This document shows, in pieces, positions 1-11,559 of a DNA stretch of 64,000 nt. The notes under the pieces are model-generated. The model was not told the origin of the DNA, did not search any database, and saw nothing but the letters and a program-made list of their open reading frames with translations. The DNA comes from Sugiyamaella lignohabitans. Taxonomy: Eukaryota; Ascomycota; Dipodascomycetes; Dipodascales; Trichomonascaceae. The stretch is from NCBI RefSeq assembly GCF_001640025.1, contig NC_031672.1, forward strand, positions 3,596,001 to 3,660,000. The letters are read 5' to 3'. Within the stretch, counting starts at the first letter, position 1; the number at the start of each line of letters is the position of its first letter. The translations under genes were made by a program, and so were the position numbers.

Positions 1-303
1 GTCGCCTGCTACCCCCACGGAATTGTTCGAGGCATACAGTTTGTCCAAAAATCCATTGTGCCAAGTAACTACAGAGTTATCCAGAACAGTGTCAACATTT
101 TTCAGCAAACCTTCGATTCCTTGGCCTTCTTCTGGGATAGAAATATTAACAGAGGTTGCTAAAGCCTTAGGATCGGCTGAACTTCCAATAGTCCCTGAAG
201 GCGAATCTGCCACTCTAACGTACTCGACAAATGTTTTAGTTAATGATTCGAGAACGAGCTCTAACTCGTCGGCCCGACTTGAAGGAGAAATCGTAGCTGT
301 CAT
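1..303 (-). CDS. Group II PLP-dependent decarboxylase, N-terminal 101 residues (partial)
   Basis: The frame opens with an ATG at 303-301 on the minus strand and runs 101 codons without a stop into the left edge of the window. The peptide has a variable acidic N-terminus followed by WHNGFLDKLYASNNSVGV near residues 81-98. This is the conserved block near the N-terminus of the glutamate/diaminobutyrate/cysteine-sulfinate decarboxylase family, usually WHPGFMDKLYA followed by a P/S-V-G segment. The catalytic lysine lies further downstream and is not in the window, so the substrate cannot be decided. Family assignment is from motif recognition. The ATG is the only one near the start of the conserved region. 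Confidence 0.7.
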   Translation of the reverse strand, partial: MTATISPSSRADELELVLESLTKTFVEYVRVADSPSGTIGSSADPKALATSVNISIPEEGQGIEGLLKNVDTVLDNSVVTWHNGFLDKLYASNNSVGVAGD

Positions 304-1129
304 TTCCAGAATAATATTTATGACCTTTTGTTTAAAGAGTGACTATAAAATGAAATTAATACTGATTTTCGTAATTTTGACATCATGCATAGTATTTCGA
401 CATCTCTCACAAAATTCGGTAAGACCATGTCGATCATTTCGGCTGGACATTAACGGTCATATATATCAGTTGGACCGTAGCCTGGTAGTTATTTACTATC
501 TGACTCCATTCTATATGAATTATGTCAATATGTTACTTTAAAGCTTTTTTATTCTGAAGAAGTCCAAAAAATAAAAATGGATGGGCCATTTAAATAGAAT
601 GAGAGCGACGTTTAAATGACATATAGAGCTAATTTAGTCAAGCTAGACCAAAGACCAGAAAGTTCCGACCTTCACCCGGTTCAGTTTTTTTCTTTTTTAT
701 TGTAGATTCACAACATCTGGAGTGATTTAGAAAATATAAACCACTACTACACGACATAGTGGAGATTTTCAGTGAGCTAATTTAATTGTGCGGGTTCATT
801 TTGTGGTATAAGTGCGTGGCTTCAAAATTATATCAAAATATCAATCAATCAGTTTCTCCCCCTTATATTAATAATAATATTCTCCCCCTTTTCAATTTAA
901 ATCAATCAATAGTTTTAATTCTATACACAAGTAATAGATCTCAAATAATATTAAGACCTATCATTTATACACCATTAAGAGTACCACGCTCGCATTTACC
1001 TGGCTGCGGGCAGTTTGGCAATTATTTTCCTTTATTCAAAAAAAAAAATTTTTTTTCTTAAACTTAATAATAATAATAATAATTAATCAATATTAAAGTC
1101 CTAACACAATTATACAACAACATTAAAAT
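304..1129. other. AT-rich spacer and possible LINE 3' tail
   Basis: No convincing coding region. The stretch is very AT-rich, with a poly-A/T tract at 1038-1056 and a (TAA)n microsatellite at 1065-1082. Read on the minus strand these lie beyond the LINE 3' UTR, so they could be its 3' tail. I could not find a target-site duplication that fixes the boundary. The part next to 303 must hold the decarboxylase promoter. Confidence 0.5.
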
Positions 1130-1350
1130 ATTACTATACTCTCGTAATGATAGTAGGACTATTCTACTATTGGCCCCCTACAGGCTATACCTTCGTGTTG
1201 GTTTCAACATGTGCGCTAGATAGGCCGGATTCCCCAGAACCTCCCTTTCCGAGCAGTGGAAAACCTGAACACCTTTGAGTAACCTTAGTATTTACTCCAG
1301 TGGTCAGGGGAAACCGCTGCTAGCTAATTCTCCTTAGAGAACGTGCTATC

Positions 1351-4300
1351 TTAGCTTAAAAGTGACGGATTCGCCTTAAGGAAGGAGGCGACCGCTTTGA
1401 GACCCTTTCGGGTATCAAGAAGAGATGGTAGATCCAACTCACGGGATGCTTCGCGGAGGATCTGTCGATGTTCTTCAGTAAGTGGACAGTCGCGGAGGAT
1501 ATGCTCCACCGTTTCTTCAACTCCACATCGGCAATCATATCTACGATTACTGATTCGAAATCTCTGAAAGAACGAGCCCATTGCACCCATACCCGTTCTT
1601 AACTGAACCAACTTGCTTAGTTCTCCTCGCGGACTTTCATAAAGAAAAGGTCGCAGTGCATTCGCGTGCTTTGTAGAGTAGAGCCGGGGAGCTGTGAAGG
1701 ACCGGTAAAAAGCTCCTTTCGGCGACTGAGTGTACTCTATCTCCCATTTTTGGTAGCATTGTGATCTAATTTCCTTGCGTATAGATTTCTTCTGGCTGCT
1801 TGCTTTGGATATGGCTTCACTGTCTCTGGAAGCCCACGGGGGTTTCCAAAGTCTGTACCTGTCCTTTTTGATGTCCGTAGCTTCAACTGTCCTATACAAT
1901 TCATCCAATCGGTCACCCAGTATGGTTCCAGAATATAGCTTTCTAGCTCGAATGCGGTGGGGGTTATACCTATGAAGGTCACGATGGAGTCGTACTAAAT
2001 AATATTGTTCGGTTTCCAGCATTCTATGCTCAACAGGGGGGATTTCCGCGTCTCGGTGGAGGCTGTCAATGGCCGTTGGTTTGTAGGCCCCTAAGATACT
2101 TCGAAGAGCTGCATTTTGGATCCTTTGGATAGCCTCTTTTAATCCTTTGCCGATTCGATTGTACCAAATTGGACTGGCATACTCGAGTATCGGCCTAACA
2201 CAGCTTTTGTAGAGGCATCTCATGGTAGCGCCAGTTACTCCTCGAGTAACTCCTCCCAAGCGACGAATGATATTTAACGCTGACTGGCCTTTGCTGATTA
2301 CTGATTTAGCGTGCTCGTCGAACTTAAGTTGGCGGTCTATAGTGACTCCTAATAACCTTAGGGAGCCAGTTGCCTGAATTCTCTCCCCCGTGGGGAGTAT
2401 GAGCCGCCTACACCCCTTTGGAGTTACACGTTTCGCAATGTGCATGAATCCCAGCTTCTCGCCGTAGTCAATAAACGCATGTGCTGAAGTTGCCCATTCA
2501 TGGCATCGAGCCAAGATATTGCTCAGCTTGGCCGTGTTTTCTGCGTATCTGGTGCTCGATACATAGATGGTGATATCGTCAATGAATCCAATGACTTTGC
2601 CGCCCATGCTTTTGATCAACGGATATAGCGGGCTCGTGTATATCAGGAATAGTAGTGGGGATATGGGCGAGCCCTGAGGAATACCCGTTGCTATTCTACG
2701 CTCTTTGGTACGCTTCCCATCAATCACCAGGCTTGTTCGTCTTCCTCTCATGAATTGGTAAACCCAGTTCTGCACTGCTGTAGGTAGCCCCATTCCCCCC
2801 ATAGTGTCGAGGAGCGTGTCCCGGTGGACGTGATCAAAAGCTCCTTTGATATCTATGGCAAGGACTGAAGTAACCTGACCCCTCTTCATTCGTTTTTCAG
2901 CGTGATGCACAAGCTTGTGGGCTGCTTCCACTGCGGAGGAGCCATGGCGACCACCATACTGATCTACTGGCAGCATTCCACTGGTTAGAGCTGTCAGTCG
3001 ACGTTGCATAATCTTCTCCAGAACTTTGCCTAGTGTACTCAGTAGTGTAATCGGCCGGTAGGACCGCGCCAATGTAGGATCTCGCTTTCGTTTGGGAATA
3101 ACGACAGTGATTCCTTCTCGAAAGCATTTTGGATGATAGCCAACTCTAATGCAGTACTTTAGAAGGCCCTTCAGCAATTTACGGAAGCGTTTCACTACCC
3201 ACGCTCTTTTGATAGCGACGGTTTTGACTCCATCAGGCCCGGGAGCCTTGTGAGGCGCTTGATCGCGTATGGCGTCTTCGATTTCTTGCGTACGTAGGCT
3301 CTTCCATTGGCCGGTTTTGACCACTTTGAGCACTCTTCTCGTCGACGGCGTGACATGCGGAAACAATCCCCGATAAAGTTCGTCTTCCTGCTCTTCAAAT
3401 GTTTGAGCCAATTCGCCGGTTTCCAACCGGAGGGCGGGCATTACCGATTCTTGTTCGCGAGGTTTGATCATCTTATGTGCGTCATAAATTTCGCCTCCAC
3501 GACGTGAGGCGAGGAATGAGTTCCAGGTGGTGTTCTTAGCCTCTAGAATCTTAGAGGCATACTCCTCATTAGCTTGCTGCCGCAGCCTTATATTCTCCTC
3601 AGTGGGCTTACTGCGAGCTCGTCTTCGAGCTCTACCAACGTCGCGCTTGGCCTGTCGTAATTCAGGTGTCCACCACCTCTTGCTCCTAGGAACAATCTTC
3701 AATTTTGGCACCGTCTCATCCAAACAGTTACAGAGCAATCCAATAAGCTTTGAGGCGTATCTGTCTGCGACTTTGTGTGTAGATTTTCCATTGCTGTAGC
3801 CCCGGAGTTCCTTAGGAATGGTTACCATAGCCGCTCGGGAGTTCAAAACCTTCTCGAAATTTTCCCAATCAGCCCGCTTATAATTGTACCTTCCACCATA
3901 GGTTTGAAGCAACTCAATGTCTAATGGATTGGTGTCGATCCTCCATTTCTGAAGGTAATGGTCGGAGCCTACATCTTCACTCTTCTCTGGCGTGATGGTT
4001 ATGTTTGGGGTTGTGAATGTTAAATCAATCGTATTGCCAAAAATATGAGTTGGAACATTCGGCACCGTAGCTAGTAGGAGTCCATTGTCGTTAACCCAGT
4101 CTGCCCAGCTATTTGCCTCTCGGGTGACGTGCTCAGTGCTCTGCCACATGGGATGATGAAGATTAAAATCTCCTGCGATAATAATGAGTTCTGGAATTTG
4201 AGGAAGTAAAGTCTTGTAATATTCCACTGGGTGGATATCTTCGCTTATGCGGTTGTAGATGTTAGTGATATAAAGTTGACCAATTTGGATAGTTACCACA

Positions 4301-4599
4301 TTCTCGGTGGTGAGTTCCCCCACCATTTTCAGTTAAGACTGGCCGTATATTCTCTTGTTGATATAAGTTATTGCGTTGATTCTCCCTGTCTGGGACTGTG
4401 TGTGGACGGCTACCCAAGCACTATGTTGGATCGGGTGCTGTCCCAGGTTGAGACCCGGCTCCTGGAGTAGAAGTAGGTCGAAGTCTGCAAACATGTCCTG
4501 GACATGGTGTGTTACCGATATTTGCTTTTGGCAGTTCAGCTGGGCTACTCGCAAAGGAGCGGTCAGCTTATTGTCGTTCAACTTCGTTCTCTGATTCAT
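1351..4599 (-). pseudogene. LINE ORF2: endonuclease/reverse transcriptase with one in-frame stop
   Basis: The likely start is the ATG at 4599-4597, which overlaps the end of ORF1 by about 30 bases. The frame runs through an APE endonuclease start (LRVAQLNCQ, then LLLLQEPG) to a TAA at 4335-4333. It resumes in the same frame two codons later and stays open for 991 residues. Counted from the ATG at 4326, the endonuclease motifs are GDFN at 52-55 and SDH at 121-123. The reverse transcriptase shows KAPGPDG at 360-366, DIKGAFD at 492-498, IPQGSP at 549-554 and the catalytic FIDD at 581-584. A CRCG...H...C motif closes the protein. No frameshift is needed, so a single substitution is the only visible lesion. 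Readthrough cannot be excluded. Confidence 0.9.
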
Positions 4600-6520
4600 T
4601 AGGCGAAGTGGTGCCTGAAGAAGCGGCACTGAGGGTTTCGACGTGTTGTGAAAGGGCAACCAACGAGGGAAGCGACGTATTGGTGCTGGAAGAAACAGCG
4701 CTCTGAGGTTCGCGAGGCGGAGGGTGGGAATCTGAAGTTGACTCCTCTCCTGACAAAACCGCATTGCGGGATTCAGCCTGTTGTGATGTTACAGTCGGTG
4801 GGGATTGCAATGAAGTGCCGGAAGAAGCAGCACTGTCAGGTTCGCCAGGCGAAGTGGAAGAATCCGAAGTGGGATCTGATACCTTGTTGGAAGAAGCATC
4901 GTTGAGTGATTCAGCGTATTGGGAAGTGGCAGTCAGGGGAGACTGCGATGGAGTGTCGGAAGAAGCGACACGACTTGGTCCTGGGCTGGTGCCAGAAGAA
5001 GCAGCACTGTCAGATTCGCCAGGCGAAGTGGAAGAATCCGAAGTGGGATCTGATACCTTGTTGGAAGAAGTACCGTTGATAGATTCAGCGTGTTGGGAAG
5101 TGGCAGTCAGCGGAGGCTGCGATGGAGTGCCAGAAGAAGCGACACTACTTTGTCCTGGACGTCGGATGAGAGTTACCGGTCGGGTTGGAACGCGTTTGTC
5201 ACTAGCAGCCTGCCACGGGTAGACTCTCCGCTTCATGTCGGCGCACAGGAGGCCGTAACGCTGAAGCTTGTTGCATTCACTCAGTGAAACCAGAGTGAGA
5301 ACTATAGACATAGCCTTCGTCGTGGGGTCGGACATTCTTTTGGGCGTGAGCCACCGGATAGGGCTTGCCAACTTCACATCGTTCGCAAACTCGATTTCTT
5401 CGTGATATTCATCTAAGTTGGTGTCCTTCGGGATTCCATGGACTACACACTTATACCAAGGGGTGTTATCCATGACCTCACCGTACTGTTGAATAGCCTC
5501 TGTAAACTTCTCAGGGATATCGCCTTTGAAATGGACTCGAACATTATTCTTGGGCGTGAGCGTAAGAGCCACGACCGATTTCCCTTCACCCATTTGCTGA
5601 TTAAGTTTACTTACCAGCTCACTGCGTGAAGGTACGTCGGGTCCAAGTTTGACAACCTTGAAATTAGACCGGGCTGGTAGACTAGCAACCTTCTGGGCTG
5701 CTTCAACCGCCTCCTGTTCGCGTATTATTGCTGCTAGATCCACAGATTGAAGTTTATTTGCTACCCATTTCTTGGCATGGGTAACTTCTCGGCGCATGAG
5801 GCCAGCTTTGGCTTGAACACGAGCTTCAGTTGCCGCAGTCTGCTCCGCGAATTTAAATTCACGAGAGTTACTCTCACGCACCATCTTGCCAGCGTAAGTC
5901 GCGAGGCTTTCTTGACTCTTCTCTACCGTTTTAAGGCGTTCTTCTAGGTAGGCAATTTTCTCTTTGTGCTTAGTCTCGATTGCGGCTAAGTATTTACGTA
6001 GAGCTACCAACTCATTGCCTTTGGCTGCGCCGTCCTTTTTAATCCTTTCCATTGCGGTATTATACTTGTTAATAGTGGCGTTGTTCTGTTTAAGTGCTTC
6101 TTCTTGTTGTTTAATGAGTTTACCTTGTTGGTTGTTGGTTTGTTTAAATGCTTCTTCTTGTTGTTTAAGGAGTTTGGCTTGTTGATTGTTGATTGCTTTG
6201 AGCTTCTCAATTTCTGACGCGAGCTCCGCCATAGACGCGGCGTCCTTCGCCAAATTAATTGTTTCAGGCTCAGTAGGAATCGGGGTGGCTTCAAAGTATT
6301 CATCTTCGGCTTCAGAGCAGTCGGTTACTTCATCCCAGGGAAGTGAACGCGTCGACGCGTTTTCCATTGCGTCGTTGCTGGCGCGTTCCTCCGTGGCTTG
6401 AGGCTCCATCACGTCCGGAGACCGCTGAATGCGGGTGCGCTCGGGGTTGTCAAGTAACTGAAATAAAGGTCGGCTTGAATTTCGCGTTGTTCTGGTCTTA
6501 TTCGTGGTGTTTATGACCAT
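4568..6520 (-). CDS. LINE ORF1: gag-like coiled-coil protein, 650 aa
   Basis: An intact frame with ATG at 6520. Residues about 95-205 form a Gln/Glu/Lys-rich coiled coil containing a near-perfect 18-residue internal duplication (NNQQ-K-KQQEEA-KQ starting at 111 and 129). The middle (about 285-450) matches the RRM-like region of Tad-type ORF1 proteins, including a PWYKCVVHGIP segment. The usual C-terminal CCHC zinc knuckles are absent. In their place is a Ser/Thr/Pro-rich tail of about 58-residue repeats. ORF1 proteins of this kind bind element RNA. The overlap with ORF2 suggests that ORF2 is translated by reinitiation. Confidence 0.85.
   Translation of the reverse strand: MVINTTNKTRTTRNSSRPLFQLLDNPERTRIQRSPDVMEPQATEERASNDAMENASTRSLPWDEVTDCSEAEDEYFEATPIPTEPETINLAKDAASMAELASEIEKLKAINNQQAKLLKQQEEAFKQTNNQQGKLIKQQEEALKQNNATINKYNTAMERIKKDGAAKGNELVALRKYLAAIETKHKEKIAYLEERLKTVEKSQESLATYAGKMVRESNSREFKFAEQTAATEARVQAKAGLMRREVTHAKKWVANKLQSVDLAAIIREQEAVEAAQKVASLPARSNFKVVKLGPDVPSRSELVSKLNQQMGEGKSVVALTLTPKNNVRVHFKGDIPEKFTEAIQQYGEVMDNTPWYKCVVHGIPKDTNLDEYHEEIEFANDVKLASPIRWLTPKRMSDPTTKAMSIVLTLVSLSECNKLQRYGLLCADMKRRVYPWQAASDKRVPTRPVTLIRRPGQSSVASSGTPSQPPLTATSQHAESINGTSSNKVSDPTSDSSTSPGESDSAASSGTSPGPSRVASSDTPSQSPLTATSQYAESLNDASSNKVSDPTSDSSTSPGEPDSAASSGTSLQSPPTVTSQQAESRNAVLSGEESTSDSHPPPREPQSAVSSSTNTSLPSLVALSQHVETLSAASSGTTSPNESENEVERQ
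4821..5168. repeat. Tandem 174-bp repeat in LINE ORF1 tail
   Basis: Two adjacent units, 4821-4994 and 4995-5168, are nearly identical and have a period of 174 bases (58 codons), so the reading frame is preserved. More degenerate units continue toward 4612. The encoded tail is rich in Ser, Thr, Pro and Glu. Both the repeat length and the mostly conservative differences indicate in-frame expansion. Confidence 0.85.
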
Positions 6521-6787
6521 TCAATTTTTTTCTCAGTCGCTGTTTTTGACTTTTACTTTTCTTAAACTTTTTATTTTTCATCTATTCCTATTGGATTACA
6601 TACCTTGCCATTTCCTAGAATTTAGAATAGGAAGTTCGGTTATTATTTTGTTGTTATATTGATATTTCAAGGCAAGTTAGACTCCGTTTTCTTGTCTCAT
6701 TCTCAACTCCCAATGGCACTGCATGAAAAATAAATTGCAGATCACTTCTGGCCCTTAAGAAAAAAAAGGCATACATAAATATCTCAG
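6521..6787. other. LINE 5' flank to tRNA
   Basis: AT-rich, with T and A runs and no ORF. It should contain the 5' UTR and 5' end of the minus-strand LINE as well as the upstream flank of the tRNA gene. The junction between element and host could not be placed. Confidence 0.4.
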
Positions 6788-6860
6788 TTCCACGTGGCCT
6801 AATTGGCAAGGCGTCTGACTACGAATCAGGAGATTGCAGGTTCAAGCCCTGTCGTGGAAG
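6788..6860 (+). tRNA. tRNA-Arg (anticodon ACG)
   Basis: Seventy-three bases fold as a complete cloverleaf. The acceptor stem pairs 6788-6794 (TTCCACG) with 6853-6859 (CGTGGAA), with discriminator G at 6860. The anticodon arm TCTGA-CTACGAA-TCAGG puts A-C-G at positions 34-36. An A box (TGGCCTAATTGG) and a B box (GGTTCAAGCCC) are present. A T6 Pol III terminator follows at about 6890. There is no intron and CCA is not encoded, as expected in eukaryotes. Confidence 0.95.
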
Positions 6861-6997
6861 TTAGTTTCAGGTTAAAATCCTGATAATTCTTTTTTCTAGT
6901 ACTTATATACTGAGGCAATCAAGTCAATATCGAATGGCTGTCATTAATTAAATTTTTTAATAAATAGATAAAATAATATAAATAAAAAAAGTGCAGT

Positions 6998-9900
6998 TTA
7001 TGTACGGTCAACCGAACAAAACTCCTCTTTTAATGTCCAAGTAGAATCTGTGCTATTCCAACTAGCGATTTCCCTTAACATTTGACGGATTGTAGCTACT
7101 TCCTGAGTATCATCAAGTCTGACACTAGCTGCTGCCAGAATTGATGCAGATTTACCTTTATGTTCAGGCTGATTGTACAAATATGAAACCATATTCTTGA
7201 GGATTTTGGTCCGAGCAGCCAGATTGCCTCCAGGTAGACCGTCATCAATGCTAGCAATGGTAGCCTTTTCCTTTTCCTCGAGCTCCCGCTTTTGTCGGAT
7301 GTTCTGCAAAATCGACGTTGATGACAATTTATTCGACTCAACTCTGGGGGATGAAGATCTAGATGATCGTGAAGTCGTTCCTGGCGTCGTGGAAGGAGTC
7401 CCCAGTCTTCCTTTTGGTAAAGGACTACTTCTATTTGTAACCCTACCAGCACTTCCGAAACGACCCGTCCAAGTTGGAGTACCAATCTGGGCCTTTCGAG
7501 CAGCATTTCGAGATTCTCGAAGAGCATTAGCAGCTTGTGTTGCAACTCGAGATGCTTCTCTTTCAACCAAAATAGTATCTGGCCTTGAAGCCTCCATAAT
7601 GGAATCATGCTCAAGAGTACTCTGGACTCCTGACTTTGCAAATATACCCTCCAAAACACTGTCTTCATGCTCCAAAGCTGAAGATTTATCTTTGCCATCC
7701 TGGACAACTTCGTTACCAGTTTGAAAATCTTCCAGTCCAGCAACCCCTCCTAGTTTTGAAACTTGATTTAGATCGTCCTCCTCGGCCTTCTTTTGAGTAC
7801 CTGCTTGTGAAAGTGTACGCTCTGTCCCGGAGAACATACCGCCTGTTTCGGTTCCGCCTTCTAGATCTCCAAGCGTAAATAAGTCATGAAGATCGTTCAT
7901 TTTAAAAAATCTACGCTGTTTAGGATCTTTGAGAATCTTATTAGTAAGAAACTGCTTAAAGATCTGACGGTGATAGATCTTTTCCTCGATTGCACCAGCT
8001 GTCATCAGCCTGTAAATTACCACATCTTTCTTCTGTCCTAGCCGCCATGCTCTTTCCCTGGCTTGAACATCAGTTGAAGGATTCCAGTCCGGATCATAGA
8101 TGATCACCCTGTCAGCCCCGGTAAGATTTACTCCCAGCCCACCAACTTTGGTGGTCAATAAAAAAATATCGATTGTGGGATCGCTATTGAATTCATCTAC
8201 TAAACGTTGTCTATTGGCGATTGGTGTAGTTCCATCCATACGAAGAAACCTGAGCCGGTCACCTGTACCAGGAAGCATGAGGTCAAGGATAAACCTTTGA
8301 AGGATATCCAACATCTGACGCGTTTGACAGAAGAGTAAAGTTTTGTGATTTTGAGACTTCCACAATTCCACAAGAGCTTTGACTACCTGCATTTTACCGG
8401 ATTTACTTGGCAAGCCATATTCATAATCCGGAGTCTTCAATAGTACATCTCTATTCACAAGATCTGGATGATTGCAAATCTTTCGCAAGATATCCACTCC
8501 AAATAATACCTGTCGTTTACCAGCAAATATGGATTTCATCTCATCCGACTTTAAAAAATTCTGATATGCATCATTCTGAATTTTAGTCAATTTACAGAAT
8601 AAAACCTTTTCGCTCTTCTTGGGCAAGTCAGCTGCCACATCTACCTTCATTCTTCTCAACATATACGGTGAAATAATATCGCGCAATACTACTGCACATT
8701 TGTATGCTGTCTGGACTTGAACATTAGTCGCATTTGCATACCCGCCAACGTTGATCGGAATAGAGAATTGATTTTGAAATACAGGCAACGTTCCTAGTCG
8801 GCCGGGAAAAACGAAATCAAACAAGCTCCATAATTCCGTTAAATTATTTTGAATGGGCGTACCTGACAAAATGATTCTATTAGCAGTCTTCACTTGTTTG
8901 CATTTGAGGGAGATGTCAGAATCTGGGTTTCTTATCTTGTGACCTTCATCCAAAACGCAATATCCCCACTTCCTTGGCAAAATATACTTTGAATATATTC
9001 GCATTCCAACATAGGTGGTAATGAGTACATGTCCTTTAGACATTACCGAATCAACTAACGACTTTGCTCCAGCACGTTTCTTGATTTCCCCAACCGTCAA
9101 TGGATCATCAGGGTCTAGATCGATTAATGCTTCCTCCATTTGCTGCTCCTTGGTAGGATCCATACCCGAGCCAATGGAATGCAGGATAACTACTCTCAAT
9201 GCTGGCCACCATCGATGAAATTCGTTGACCCATTGTTTCATTACAGTTGCTGGACAAACTACCAATGCCGGCTTGTCCAACTTACCACTATAATGCAGTC
9301 CAGCTAGAAATGAAACTATTTGTATAGTTTTTCCCAATCCCATTTCGTCACCAATGATCCCTCCTGTCTTTTGAGAATACAACTCCCATAGCCACTGAAC
9401 ACCTGTCCGCTGATAATCGAACAGGCTTGTATATATATCACCTGGGACCTTGAACTCATTATCTAGAACAGCATCAGGGTATGTCGGGTGCGGAATTTGC
9501 CATTCTTCTACACCTTCTCCTAAATTCACCACCTCAGTCTGATTGTCTTTAGCTACTTTATTACGGTATGCTTTCCTTTTTGAGATCCATCTAGCTAGTC
9601 GCTCTTTATAAACGGCAATGTTTCCATCATCCAGGCCAGAGATTGCCGACTCTGCTTCCGCCTTGCGTTTACGCTTGACAGATTTTGGTTCTGAATACTC
9701 TTGTTCCTCGTCGTCAATGCTGAAGTCCTCCTGGTCTTCTTCATTTTGATCATGATCTTCAATTTCGATTCCAGCGCCTTCTTCTTCAGAAATAGTTTCA
9801 GGAATGTATTCATCTTCCTCGTCCTCAGATTTAACTACATCCGAGTCAGACTCAGATTGGGAATGTATAAAATCGACCTTGCTGACCTCTTCCAACGTAC

Positions 9901-10835
9901 TCCTTGAGGGCGAACTCTTTACTCTATCTGATTCTTGACCATGAACGGACTCGTCAGGACTGGTTGATCGCCTTTTGGTCAATCTTACCTTTATTTTCAA
10001 AGGCGAAGGCCGATCCTCTTCTTCTTTAACCTTTGATTCGACTGCATTAGCTTTATTTTGCTGTTCCATCTTTCGTTTTTTGCGATGTCGCTCGATAATT
10101 AGTTCTTGTACTTCCTCTTCAGTCTCCTCACCTTCATCTAAATCTTCAAGCTCCATACCGGGAACTATAAGGTTCTGATGTGACTTAGGACGATTATGGG
10201 TTGGAACTTCGTACGAATTACCCTTTGAGAAGGGTGTTATTTTACCTGTGCGCACTAGATAGTCATGTTGTGACTCTCCCTTAGCTCTGCCTACAGATTT
10301 TAAAGAAGATTGTCCAACTGAGGAGCTGGGAATATCATCAGCATCATTCTGCCTCTCCTGCATTCTCTCTTGAATATCTGCCAAATCTTGATTGAGAGTT
10401 TTCAAATGAATTTCACGGATCCTTTGAATCTCGGCCCGGATATCTTCTCTTTGACTTATTTTGGTATTGGGATTTCCCAACCTTTCTTCCAGTCTCGCAA
10501 CTCGGTTCTCAAAATCGGCCTTTGCCTTTTTTGTTTTATCAAGACGCTTCTTGTCTAGTTCATCATCCCGCTTAGCCATAGCTTCTGTGGCCTAATGGCT
10601 GATTAGTAACAAGATCATCGAGTTGTTCCTCTAACCACTTTTTATAAAAACTTACTTTAATAGCTACATCTCTTTCTAAGTCATCTTGATCCATTGACCA
10701 AGCATCCAGTGCTTCAAGCTCCGACAGGGCTTTGGTAGCAAGAGTGCCATTGCCAGTGGCAACTGGATCAAGAGATCCATTTACACCCCCCGTATCTTCC
10801 CCATTTTCTACTTTATTTTCTGAGCCTGTATCCAT
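6998..10835 (-). CDS. RAD26: Rad26/CSB-type SNF2 ATPase (transcription-coupled repair), spliced
   Basis: Two exons: 10656-10835 (60 codons) and 6998-10591, joined in phase 0 across a 64-base intron (10592-10655; donor GTAAGT, branch TTACTAATC, acceptor TTAG). The product is about 1257 aa. The N-terminus has the DQDDLERDV segment matching the Rad26 leader, then a coiled-coil, acidic, Lys-rich region. The SNF2 core begins near residue 470 with GDEMGLGKT, then DEGH (motif II) and SGTPIQNNLTELWSLFDF, and the C-terminal helicase half ends with RAWRLGQ. Rad26/CSB remodels stalled RNA polymerase II during transcription-coupled repair in the nucleus. Calling only the long exon would give a false start at the internal ATG (10579). 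Confidence 0.95.
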
Positions 10836-11516
10836 AGTAAAGAACCCCTATATCTAAGAGATTCTACTTATTACTAGGAGTAATAAATATTCGTTTGCGA
10901 TTTGTTGCCAAATACAAATCTAGTGTGAACATGAACAGATGAAAGTGCTTCGAGATGATTACCCTTTTATGCGCAGTTTACTTCCTCTTATCAGCCTGTA
11001 TATTTATCTGGTAGTCATAGCTCTTTCATCCAGATATAAAAAATGCAATTAAATCACAGATATTGAGACTAACCGCCATTAAGACTCTAGTTGTATGTCC
11101 CAGTTCTCTGTCTTTAAAGAACGAACTATGCTATTGATACTTTGCTAGGTAAGCAATCATAAAGAAGAAGCGCAATGATCTGCAGGGGAAGCTACTAATG
11201 GGTCTCAAAAGAAAAAAAGTTAATCCAGTCCACATTTCTTTTTATTCTTATTTTTTGGTTCAAGTAATGCTAAATAACACAGTTGGTAACTCCAGGTCTC
11301 CTTCTTTCCCAGCGTTTTCCAGAAAATTTGAAATGTGGGCCAAAATACTCATTTTGAGGTTCTAGACTTACGTCAAGTTACCTTCAATCCAAAATTAGAA
11401 TGGATCAAACCACACACACCAATAGTCTTGATTTGGTTTTCGGATTAATTAAAAATTGGATAATAAATCATAAATGCTCTCAACCCCGTCCCCGCACTCG
11501 GAGGTAGGCGGCTAGC

Positions 11517-11532
11517 GGGTAGTCACTTATCC
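11517..11532. promoter_or_regulatory. QUTA/QA-1F-like operator, site 1
   Basis: GGGTAGTCACTTATCC matches the published QA-1F/QUTA consensus GGRTAARYRYTTATCC at 14 of 16 positions. The right half-site is perfect. It lies about 215 bases upstream of the thiolase ATG. Function is inferred from the match and from the Qut-type regulators nearby. Confidence 0.5.
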
Positions 11533-11559
11533 GACAACCCTAAGCCAGTGCATTTCGTG

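Larger units (their letters stand above)
1130..6540 (-). mobile_element. Non-LTR retrotransposon (LINE), Tad-like clade
   Basis: A two-ORF element on the minus strand. ORF1 (4568-6520) is a coiled-coil gag-like protein. ORF2 (about 1351-4599) carries an APE-type endonuclease, a reverse transcriptase and a C-terminal CCHC motif. ORF2 begins inside the end of ORF1 in another frame. A GC-richer 3' UTR follows ORF2 at about 1130-1350. The ends given are estimates: I saw no LTRs, as expected for a LINE, and no clear target-site duplication. The ORF1/ORF2 order and the C-terminal Cys/His motif fit the fungal Tad clade. One in-frame stop in ORF2 suggests that this copy is recent but inactive. Confidence 0.9.

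Noticed and set aside
23..541. 172-residue plus-strand frame
   Set aside because: Antisense to the decarboxylase start on the minus strand, no motifs, and its second half is AT-rich spacer.
786..1061. 91-residue frame
   Set aside because: Low-complexity translation of AT-rich DNA ending in a poly-A/T tract.
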